Shown here piece by piece: positions 1 to 5,061 of a DNA stretch of 8,939 bases (its first letter is position 1; the number at the start of each line of letters is the position of its first letter). Position numbers and translations under genes: made by a program. The notes beneath the pieces are model-generated. The model was not told where the DNA came from. It worked only from the letters and a program-made list of their open reading frames with translations, and searched no databases. This stretch comes from Bacteroidia bacterium (GTDB taxonomy: Bacteria; Bacteroidota; Bacteroidia; NS11-12g; UBA955), in the NCBI GenBank assembly GCA_014376345.1, contig JACMRS010000005.1, positions 1 to 8,939 on the forward strand, read 5' to 3'.

Positions 1-431
1 CTCAAGAAATCAAAAATAAAAGATCAACTATTGACAGCATTCAATTCAATTATAAAATTATTGATTTAAAAGAAAATTCATTTAAAATAACAGCTTCCTT
101 AATTAACGATAGAAATGACACTGTGCGTTTTTTAAGTCATAGCTGTTCAGGGGATTATATCTATTTGAAATATGATACAGCATCGTTTTTAATTTCTCAT
201 GAAATTTCATGCAATGCTTCATGGCCGGTAATTATTAAAATTGCACCGAAAAGTAAATATGTTTTTTCAGCCGAACTTGTTTGTTTAAAAATTAACAAAA
301 AGCCGGAATTGTCTTTTTATTTCAATCAGGTCTCAAGTACATTTAATATTGCCACATATAAAAACAGTAATGAAGATTATATTAGTAATCATAAACCTGA
401 GAATCTTATTATTGGTAAAGAAATTTATTAA
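1..431 (+). CDS. Hypothetical protein, 3' part only (5' end outside the window)
   Basis: The reading frame has no stop from base 3 leftwards to the window edge, so the gene begins before this window; the GTG at 123 is an internal codon, not a credible start. About 142 residues are visible. The visible part alternates short hydrophobic stretches with polar turns (for example ITASLINDRNDTVRFLSHS followed by GDYIYLKYD and SFLISHEIS), which suggests an all-beta, Ig-like fold, but I do not recognise a family. It contains three or more cysteines and no membrane segment in the visible part. It ends in TAA at 429-431, 3 nt before the next ATG, so it is probably co-transcribed with the SRPBCC gene and the two lipoprotein genes downstream. 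The function is unknown. That the frame is coding is fairly certain; the fold is inference. Confidence 0.75.
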   Translation, partial: QEIKNKRSTIDSIQFNYKIIDLKENSFKITASLINDRNDTVRFLSHSCSGDYIYLKYDTASFLISHEISCNASWPVIIKIAPKSKYVFSAELVCLKINKKPELSFYFNQVSSTFNIATYKNSNEDYISNHKPENLIIGKEIY

Positions 432-434
432 TTC

Positions 435-854
435 ATGAATCCAATCAACCTCGAATTCAAATCAAATAAAACACCTGAAGAGATTTTTTCATACTTATCG
501 GATATGACAAAATTTGCCTCGGTGCATCCTGTAATTTCTAAAATTGACAAATTGCAAGGTGGCAATTATCTGGTTTATGAAACTCTTAAGTTTGCGGGCA
601 TTCCCATTTCTTTCACCTACCCTGTTGTTGTATTAAGTGACAGTGAAGAAAATCAGGTTTGCATTAGAGCTACGGTTATGAAAATAACTAAGATTGAGAT
701 GAATATCAGCATTTTATCTAAAGGTGGTGGTTCATTAATTAAAGAAGAAATCAGTTTTAAAAGTTTTCTTCCGGTGAAAAAAATAATGGCGGGTATTTTC
801 AGGAAGCAGCATGCGGAGTTGTTTGACAATATTGAAAAGGATAAATTGAAATGA
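435..854 (+). CDS. SRPBCC-family (START/Bet v1-like) protein
   Basis: A 139-residue protein starting at ATG 435, only 3 nt after the upstream stop. The N-terminus (strand NLEFKSNKTPEEIFSYLSDM, then the FASVHPVI region) has the typical SRPBCC layout: a beta strand, a helix carrying the 'pEeiFsyLsDm..f..vHPvi' pattern, then a run of antiparallel strands (YLVYETLKFAGIPISFTYPV near residues 45-64) and a long C-terminal helix (IMAGIFRKQHAELFDNIEKD, about 116-135). Proteins of this fold have a hydrophobic cavity that binds lipids or other small ligands, and this group is often annotated as polyketide cyclase/dehydrase-like or CoxG-like. No catalytic residues can be assigned and no signal peptide is present, so it should be cytoplasmic. 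Its stop TGA (852-854) overlaps the ATG at 851 of the next gene, which indicates translational coupling. The ligand is unknown. Confidence 0.85.
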   Translation: MNPINLEFKSNKTPEEIFSYLSDMTKFASVHPVISKIDKLQGGNYLVYETLKFAGIPISFTYPVVVLSDSEENQVCIRATVMKITKIEMNISILSKGGGSLIKEEISFKSFLPVKKIMAGIFRKQHAELFDNIEKDKLK

Positions 855-1474
855 GACTATTAATCTTATGATTATTGTTTGTTTCTGTTGTTTTCGGTTG
901 TGGTATGGGTAATGATAAGAAAGATAAAAATCAATATGATGCTGAAGATTATATTAAAGTTTTAAAGCAAAGTAAGGTTGATTCAGATTTTGAGTATTCT
1001 TCACAAAGAGACACTTTTCTTTTGGGTGATATTAATAACGACGGAATTAATGATACCGGCTATTTAGATTATTCTCAAAAGATAAGCCTAGACAGCGGAG
1101 CAATTTTAAAAAATTATTCTAAATGTTCGGATATGACTGTAACATTTTCATCAGGTATAAAAGATCTTGAAATTGAAGTTACCGATGGATTATTTATTGA
1201 AAAGGCACCTGATTTAAATGGTGATGGCTCAAATGATATTATAATTTATTCATATTGGGTTACAGGATACTGGTATCAAATGCATGCTTATTCATTTAAC
1301 AATAATAAATGGAACAGGCTTGCACAAGTAAAAGTTTTTATAGATGATGATAAAAGCACAGAAAACAGAATTGTAAAGAAAAATAATAAATATTACCTTG
1401 CCGGAGATAAATGGAATAAGGATTTTTCAGAAATTTTATTCCGCAGCGATTTAGTGAAAATAATACCTGAATAG
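851..1474 (+). pseudogene. Putative lipoprotein with in-frame TGA in its signal peptide
   Basis: From ATG 851 (overlapping the preceding TGA stop as ATGA) the frame reads MRLLIL-stop-LLFVSVVFGC and then continues open to TAG at 1472-1474. Ignoring the TGA at 869-871, this is a good lipoprotein signal: a basic residue at 2, a hydrophobic core, and lipobox VFGC with Cys at codon 17, the same position as in the next gene's signal (MKQLLILLTFILTISSC). The body carries two DxNxDG-type calcium-loop-like motifs, GDINNDGIND (codons 59-68) and DLNGDGSND (codons 121-129), as in FG-GAP/VCBS-like repeat proteins, which suggests an exported protein. A start at TTG 875 is possible but would leave MFVSVVFGC, with no basic N-region. 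The gene is therefore either inactivated by a nonsense change (TTA to TGA would be one base) or affected by a sequence error. The function is not known. Confidence 0.72.
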
Positions 1475-1477
1475 AAA

Positions 1478-2020
1478 ATGAAACAACTGTTAATATTATT
1501 AACTTTTATACTGACTATTTCATCATGTAGCTATTATGATGAAAAGCAAAAGCAGCCCGGAGAAAGGGAATGCCGTCCGTTTTTCTTTTACGACAAAATT
1601 GAACATTACAGAATAACAGTTAGTGAGGGCAAAATCTGGGATCTTGAATCTAATGAAAACAGAACTCCGGAAGAAGATAAGTACCTGGAAATGCTTTCTC
1701 GTTATTTTCCTGATGAACTGGAAGATACGATGATTTTAAAAGATCTTGAAAAATTCGGATATAAAAAGGCATTGGTATCACGCGAAAAATTTGACAAGAT
1801 CGATGAGATCTTTTGCAGTCGTTATAACAGGGATGATGATAAATATTCATGTCTGACAGTTTTTCGTGATATTTTAATTTTTAAAAAAGAGAACGAAATT
1901 ATCGGAGTTGCAAAGGTTTGTTTCAATTGCGGACAAAACCACATTATAGGCACCAATAACGAAACATTGTATTTTGGTAATAATGGCGACTATGACAGGC
2001 TTTATGAGTTGTTGTATTGA
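1478..2020 (+). CDS. Hypothetical lipoprotein
   Basis: A 180-residue protein starting at ATG 1478, 3 nt after the previous stop. The N-terminus MKQLLILLTFILTISSC is a clear type II signal peptide: Lys2, a hydrophobic core, and lipobox ISSC with the acylated Cys17. The mature protein is charged and polar, so it should be a membrane-anchored periplasmic or outer-membrane lipoprotein. Further features are Cys32, Cys113, Cys125 and a CFNCGQNHIIGT segment (Cys148 and Cys151 as CxxC), followed by a C-terminal FGNNGDYDRLYELL stretch. I recall similar C-terminal segments in uncharacterised Bacteroidota proteins, but cannot name a family. The four cysteines might form disulfides; that is inference. 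It is the last gene of the four-gene cluster and is followed by the terminator hairpin at 2044-2066. The function is unknown. Confidence 0.85.
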   Translation: MKQLLILLTFILTISSCSYYDEKQKQPGERECRPFFFYDKIEHYRITVSEGKIWDLESNENRTPEEDKYLEMLSRYFPDELEDTMILKDLEKFGYKKALVSREKFDKIDEIFCSRYNRDDDKYSCLTVFRDILIFKKENEIIGVAKVCFNCGQNHIIGTNNETLYFGNNGDYDRLYELLY

Positions 2021-2043
2021 GAATTTGAAAAAGCCTCACCCTG

Positions 2044-2067
2044 CCCTCTCCAAAGGAGAGGGTTTTG
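2044..2067 (+). terminator. Rho-independent-type terminator of the lipoprotein cluster
   Basis: A perfect 8-bp GC-rich stem, CCCTCTCC (2044-2051) and GGAGAGGG (2055-2062), with an AAA loop is followed directly by TTTT (2063-2066) and GTT. It lies 24 nt after the stop of the last lipoprotein gene and before the HEPN gene, so it separates the two transcription units. The flank CCTCACCCTG in front of the stem resembles a hairpin repeat found in many bacterial genomes (recollection, not a search), so it may be a dispersed repeat that serves as a terminator. Confidence 0.75.
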
Positions 2068-2205
2068 TTAAATCATGATAGTGGTTGTCATCTAACAAGG
2101 AATTGCATCCCCCGTTAAGTGCATGAACCCCAAAAGAGGCTTAGGACTATGAAATTTCTCTTTAAATCATTTATACAATTTATTTTAAACCTAAAATATT
2201 TAAAC

Positions 2206-2213
2206 TATTTTTG
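2206..2213 (+). promoter_or_regulatory. Bacteroidota -7 promoter element of the HEPN/MNT pair
   Basis: TATTTTTG matches the Bacteroidota -7 consensus TAnnTTTG exactly and lies 7 nt before the ATG at 2221. No good TTTG/TTG -33 box is visible at the usual 17-23 nt upstream (that region reads only T- and A-runs). With the usual start point a few bases after the final G, the transcript would have almost no 5' leader. Confidence 0.5.
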
Positions 2214-2220
2214 ATTAAAC

Positions 2221-2643
2221 ATGAAAATAGATACCTCCTTTTTAGAACGCTGTATTGCAACTTTGGATAAAGCATCAATCCTTCTTTCAAAAGAAAATAC
2301 TGAAAATATTGATTATGACATTTATAAATTTGCTGCTGTTAAAGAATATGAAATTATCCTTGAACAAAGCGGAAAACTTCTTAAAAAAGCACTGACTCCC
2401 TACTTTTCCTCTTCACTTTCTGTAGACAAACTAACTTTCAAAGATCTTTTTAGAAATGCTTTGCAGAAAAACATTATCACAGATGTAGAATGTGAAAGAT
2501 GGCTTAATTACAGAGAAAACAGAAACAATACTGCACATGAATATGGCATTAATTTCGCAGAAGAAACTATTGAGCTTTTGCCTTCATTTATTTTGGATGC
2601 TACTCAACTTTGTCATTCGACAAAACAACTAAATGCAGACTAA
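2221..2643 (+). CDS. hepT: HEPN-domain toxin-like protein, HI0074/HepT family
   Basis: A 140-residue, mostly helical protein of the 'nucleotidyltransferase substrate-binding protein, HI0074' type (the family is usually about 130-145 aa). The N-terminal helix SFLERCIATLDKASILL and the second helix YKFAAVKEYEIILEQSGKLLKKAL fit the family. The key segment YRENRNNTAHEYG holds the HEPN signature RX4HXY: Arg101, His106, Tyr108. In characterised HepT/MntA systems (for example Shewanella oneidensis) the HEPN protein is an RNA-targeting toxin, Arg and His form its active centre, and the partner nucleotidyltransferase neutralises it by adding AMP units to the motif tyrosine. All these residues are present. 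Older family literature treats HI0074 as a substrate-binding subunit, so the toxin role is inferred from the motif and partner. The stop TAA overlaps the ATG of the partner gene. Confidence 0.88.
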   Translation: MKIDTSFLERCIATLDKASILLSKENTENIDYDIYKFAAVKEYEIILEQSGKLLKKALTPYFSSSLSVDKLTFKDLFRNALQKNIITDVECERWLNYRENRNNTAHEYGINFAEETIELLPSFILDATQLCHSTKQLNAD

Positions 2644-2948
2644 TGATTCTGAGAGAAAAAGACAGAGAAAGACTTTTAACTATTTTTTCGATGCTTTCGA
2701 TTCCCGTTGAAGTATGGGCTTACGGAAGTCGTGTTAAAGGAACTGCACACAGTGGCAGCGACCTTGATCTGGTAATCAGGTCTCAGAATTTGAAACGGAT
2801 TCCCTCCGACATATTTTCACAATTGAAAGAAACAATTCATGACAGTACAATTCCAATTCTGATTGATATAAAAGACTGGGCAACAATTCCTGAAAGTTTT
2901 CACAAGAACATACTTCAACAATATGAGGTTTTCTTTAAAAACATTTAA
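2643..2948 (+). CDS. mntA: Minimal nucleotidyltransferase (MNT), MntA/HI0073-type antitoxin
   Basis: A 101-residue minimal nucleotidyltransferase of the pol-beta-like superfamily. The motif GSRVKGTAHSGSDLDL fits GSX10DXD exactly (Gly28-Ser29, Asp40, Asp42), and a third acidic residue sits in the strand PILIDIKDW (Asp75), giving the metal-binding triad. In HepT/MntA systems this enzyme transfers AMP from ATP to the HEPN toxin's tyrosine and so acts as antitoxin. The start was taken as ATG 2643, in a TAATG overlap with the HEPN stop, rather than TTG 2610, which would add 11 residues lying inside the HEPN gene. The length matches HI0073 (about 114 aa) better than longer MntA proteins. The overlap implies coupled translation. 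The HEPN gene comes first here, the reverse of the order HI0073-HI0074 in Haemophilus. Confidence 0.9.
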   Translation: MILREKDRERLLTIFSMLSIPVEVWAYGSRVKGTAHSGSDLDLVIRSQNLKRIPSDIFSQLKETIHDSTIPILIDIKDWATIPESFHKNILQQYEVFFKNI

Positions 2949-2952
2949 TTTG

Positions 2953-2970
2953 ATCATCCAACAGGATGAT
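2953..2970 (+). terminator. Possible weak terminator hairpin after the MNT gene
   Basis: ATCATCC (2953-2959) and GGATGAT (2964-2970) form a perfect 7-bp stem with an AACA loop, starting 4 nt after the MNT stop. No T-run follows directly; T-runs appear only about 30 nt later inside the heptamer array. It may stabilise the 3' end rather than terminate. Confidence 0.35.
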
Positions 2971-2987
2971 TCACAATCACCAAAATT

Positions 2988-3081
2988 CGTAATTCGCAAT
3001 TTATTTTTTTCGTAATTCGTAATTCCGTAATTCGTAATTAATTTTTTTCGTAATTCGTAATTTATTTTGTAATTCGTAATT
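2988..3081. repeat. Degenerate 7-bp repeat array (CGTAATT) at a convergent junction
   Basis: The unit CGTAATT occurs eight times exactly (2988, 3011, 3018, 3026, 3033, 3049, 3056, 3075) and also as CGCAATT (2995) and TGTAATT (3068). Units come in head-to-tail pairs separated by T-rich spacers (TATTTTTTT at 3002, AATTTTTTT at 3040, TATTT at 3063). The array fills the space between the MNT gene and the oppositely oriented glycosyltransferase, and its last unit overlaps the glycosyltransferase stop codon. It resembles the short tandem heptamer repeats known from other bacteria; no function can be read from it. Confidence 0.85.
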
Positions 3082-4156
3082 AATATTTTGCCTTCAACCT
3101 CTCATAAACCCCATTTAGTCTTTCCGCAACAACAGTATCACTGAAATTATGAATAATCTTATTGTAGGCTATTACGTTTTCTTCTTTATTTTCTAATCTC
3201 AAAATAGCCTCTGAAATACTATTAATATCCAAAGGATTAAAATACAGTGCCGCATCTCCCACAATTTCTTTAAACACACTGATATTACTACAGGCAACTG
3301 GTAAATGACATTGAATAGCCTCCAGCAAAGGAATGCCAAATCCCTCAAACTCACTTGGATAAATAAATGCTGAAGCTGTTGCATAAACATCCGGCATTTG
3401 CGCTGAATTAATATTGGTCATAAACTTTATCCTGTCTATTATTCCAAATTTTCTTACCAAAGATTCACATGAAATAAATGTTTCGCCGGGTCTTCCTGCA
3501 AGTAATAAATTCATGCCCGTTTTAGCTGAAACCTTTGCAAAAGCTTCTATCAACCTCAAATGATTTTTCCTGTTTTGAAAACTACTCAGGTAAAGTATTA
3601 CAGGTGGCGATTTCTTTTCTAAATTGTTATTTGCTATTGAAAATGAAGGACTGCATACCTGGTGTACTACTTCTATTTTACCTGCATCTGCTTTAAAATA
3701 TTTAACAAGATCTTCTTTTGTCTGTTCACTTGTAGCAATTACAATATCTGCATTTTTACAAGCGTAAGCTGTTTTATACTGATAAATAAGTCTGTCTACA
3801 GGTTTATAATATTGGGGATACATTTTAAAAATGACATCATGAATTGTAACAACAGATTTAATCCCTTCTTCTTTCAATCCCATCGGAATTTCATTACTCA
3901 AGCCATGAAACAATTCAATACCGAGCTTTTTCAGGTCTTTTGCAATGCCAAAACTTCTCCAGTAAAAAGCTGGCTTCGTTGAAGTTACAATACCAACTTC
4001 GGGCGGAACCTGATAGTTGCTGTTAGCAGTTGGACTGAATAAAAAATACTCGTTACCGGGGCGCTGCTCAGCCATCATTCTAACTAAATCACGACTGTAA
4101 TTTCCAAGTCCGGAATTATTTCCGAAATACCGTTTTGCGTCGTAACCAATTTTCAT
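3080..4156 (-). CDS. GT4-family glycosyltransferase (glycosyl transferase group 1)
   Basis: A 358-residue GT-B glycosyltransferase, the usual length for family GT4. The N-terminal Rossmann half starts MKIGYDAKRYFGNNSGLGNYSRDL, with the glycine-rich acceptor-side loop GLGNY (16-20), and includes TIHDVIF (104-110). The C-terminal half starts at about residue 186 (VILYLSSFQNRKNH), with Arg196-Lys197 in the donor-phosphate position, and contains the EX7E motif EGFGIPLLE (Glu271 and Glu279), which binds the nucleotide-sugar. There is no signal peptide, so it acts at the cytoplasmic face of the membrane. The sequence resembles mannosyltransferase-like GT4 enzymes of surface polysaccharide synthesis, but donor and acceptor cannot be assigned. 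ATG 4156 lies 21 nt after the dapD stop on the same strand, so the two genes are probably co-transcribed. No other polysaccharide genes are in the window. Confidence 0.93.
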   Translation of the reverse strand: MKIGYDAKRYFGNNSGLGNYSRDLVRMMAEQRPGNEYFLFSPTANSNYQVPPEVGIVTSTKPAFYWRSFGIAKDLKKLGIELFHGLSNEIPMGLKEEGIKSVVTIHDVIFKMYPQYYKPVDRLIYQYKTAYACKNADIVIATSEQTKEDLVKYFKADAGKIEVVHQVCSPSFSIANNNLEKKSPPVILYLSSFQNRKNHLRLIEAFAKVSAKTGMNLLLAGRPGETFISCESLVRKFGIIDRIKFMTNINSAQMPDVYATASAFIYPSEFEGFGIPLLEAIQCHLPVACSNISVFKEIVGDAALYFNPLDINSISEAILRLENKEENVIAYNKIIHNFSDTVVAERLNGVYERLKAKY

Positions 4157-4177
4157 TCTGATGCAATTAATATAATA

Positions 4178-4993
4178 TTATACACTGACACCATAATCCC
4201 TCAAAGCGCTATTCAGCGAGGTTTTAAGGTCTGTAGATTCTTTTCTTTTGCCAATAATTAGCGCACATGGCACCTGGTATTTTCCTGAAGGAAACTCCTT
4301 GTCATAACTACCCGGAATCACCACACAACGAGATGGCACCCTTCCAACATGAATTACAGGTTCTGGTCCTGTTACATCAATAATTTTAGTAGACATTGTT
4401 AGCGTAACACCTGCTCCCAGTACAGCTTCTCTTTCAACATGAACGCCTTCAACAACAATACATCTTGATCCGACAAAACAATCATCTTCAATGATAACCG
4501 GAGCTGCCTGTATTGGCTCAAGAACGCCGCCAATACCAACACCACCGCTCAAGTGAACATTCTTGCCTATTTGTGCGCAAGATCCTACTGTGGCCCAGGT
4601 ATCTACCATTGTGCCTGAATCTACATAAGCGCCAATGTTTACAAAGCTTGGCATTAATATCACACCTTTGGCAATATAACTTCCATGACGGGCTATAGCG
4701 CCATAAACAGAACGAACACCCAGTTTCTCGTAATCGGATTTTAAAGGTATTTTGTCGTAAAATTCATACGGACCGCTGTGGAATGTTTCCATTGTTTTAA
4801 TAGGAAAATACAGTAAAACTGCTTTTTTAATCCAGTCGTTTACCTGCCAGTTATCGCCTGAAGGCTGCGCTACACGGTAAGTTCCGGCGTTTAAACCATT
4901 GATAACTACTTCAATTGCTTCTCTTGTTTCCGGTGTGGAAAGTAACTCACGGTTGTCCCATGCTTTTTCTATTGTCTCTCTCAGGTTTTGCAT
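4178..4993 (-). CDS. dapD: 2,3,4,5-tetrahydropyridine-2,6-dicarboxylate N-succinyltransferase
   Basis: DapD (EC 2.3.1.117) transfers succinyl from succinyl-CoA to tetrahydrodipicolinate in the succinylase branch of the diaminopimelate/lysine pathway, supplying lysine and, in most Gram-negatives, the cross-linking residue of peptidoglycan. The sequence is highly characteristic: MQNLRETIEKAWDNRELL at the start, a helical N-terminal domain, then left-handed beta-helix hexapeptide repeats. The signature runs from about residue 102 (RHGSYIAKGV) through MPSFVNIGAYVDSGTMVD, TWATVGSCAQIGKNVHLSGG and GIGGVLEP, and the C-terminal domain includes VPCALIIGKR. I chose ATG 4993 because family members begin MQ.LR..IE.AW; an in-frame ATG at 5002 adds three residues (MRV). 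From 4993 it is 271 aa, the normal length. The protein is cytoplasmic. It is divergent from the S9 peptidase gene, and a glycosyltransferase gene follows it. Confidence 0.97.
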   Translation of the reverse strand: MQNLRETIEKAWDNRELLSTPETREAIEVVINGLNAGTYRVAQPSGDNWQVNDWIKKAVLLYFPIKTMETFHSGPYEFYDKIPLKSDYEKLGVRSVYGAIARHGSYIAKGVILMPSFVNIGAYVDSGTMVDTWATVGSCAQIGKNVHLSGGVGIGGVLEPIQAAPVIIEDDCFVGSRCIVVEGVHVEREAVLGAGVTLTMSTKIIDVTGPEPVIHVGRVPSRCVVIPGSYDKEFPSGKYQVPCALIIGKRKESTDLKTSLNSALRDYGVSV

Positions 4994-5017
4994 TACGCGC
5001 AAAATTGGGCAAATTTG
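4987..5017 (+). promoter_or_regulatory. Putative promoter of the S9 peptidase gene
   Basis: TTTG at 4987-4990, a 19-nt gap, then CAAATTTG at 5010-5017 fit the Bacteroidota promoter with one mismatch (C for the first T of TAnnTTTG). The gap from the -7 box to ATG 5053 is 35 nt. The -7 box is part of a perfect palindrome GCAAATTTGC (5009-5018), and the -33 box lies inside the dapD coding start. This is inference from spacing and consensus only. Confidence 0.45.
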
Positions 5018-5028
5018 CAGGGATTATC

Positions 5029-5061
5029 CAAATTTATTTTAAAAATATTTCAATGTACAAA
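5029..5061 (-). promoter_or_regulatory. Putative dapD promoter
   Basis: Read on the minus strand, TTTG (5061-5058), a 21-nt gap and TAAATTTG (5036-5029) match the Bacteroidota TTTG/TAnnTTTG consensus exactly. The -7 box ends 35 nt before ATG 4993 (26 nt before the alternative ATG 5002). The -33 box lies within the first codons of the divergent S9 peptidase gene, so the two divergent promoters overlap and initiation at one may interfere with the other. Confidence 0.6.

Noticed and set aside
869..871. A genetic code in which TGA is read as an amino acid
   Set aside because: TGA ends the SRPBCC gene and the 58-aa ORF at sensible places, and TGG is used for tryptophan throughout the S9 peptidase; no conserved gene in the window has an internal TGA.
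2149..2214. A 21-codon ORF (MKFLFKSFIQF...) just upstream of the HEPN gene
   Set aside because: It overlaps the proposed HEPN promoter, consists almost only of AT-rich codons expected by chance, and has no clear ribosome or promoter signal.
2610..2642. TTG 2610 as the start of the nucleotidyltransferase
   Set aside because: It lies inside the HEPN coding region; ATG 2643 in a TAATG overlap gives the family's normal N-terminus.
2988..3081. CRISPR-like array
   Set aside because: Units are 7 bp with irregular T-rich spacers of 5-9 bp, no repeats of 23 bp or longer, and no cas genes nearby.
3662..3982. Plus-strand ORF of 106 codons rich in Phe and Cys
   Set aside because: It lies entirely antisense to the glycosyltransferase, which has intact family motifs; its composition is that of a complementary-strand shadow.
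4915..5052. N-terminal extension of the S9 peptidase frame to 4915
   Set aside because: The extra codons lie antisense to the well-conserved dapD start, and ATG 5053 gives a clean signal peptide and normal length.
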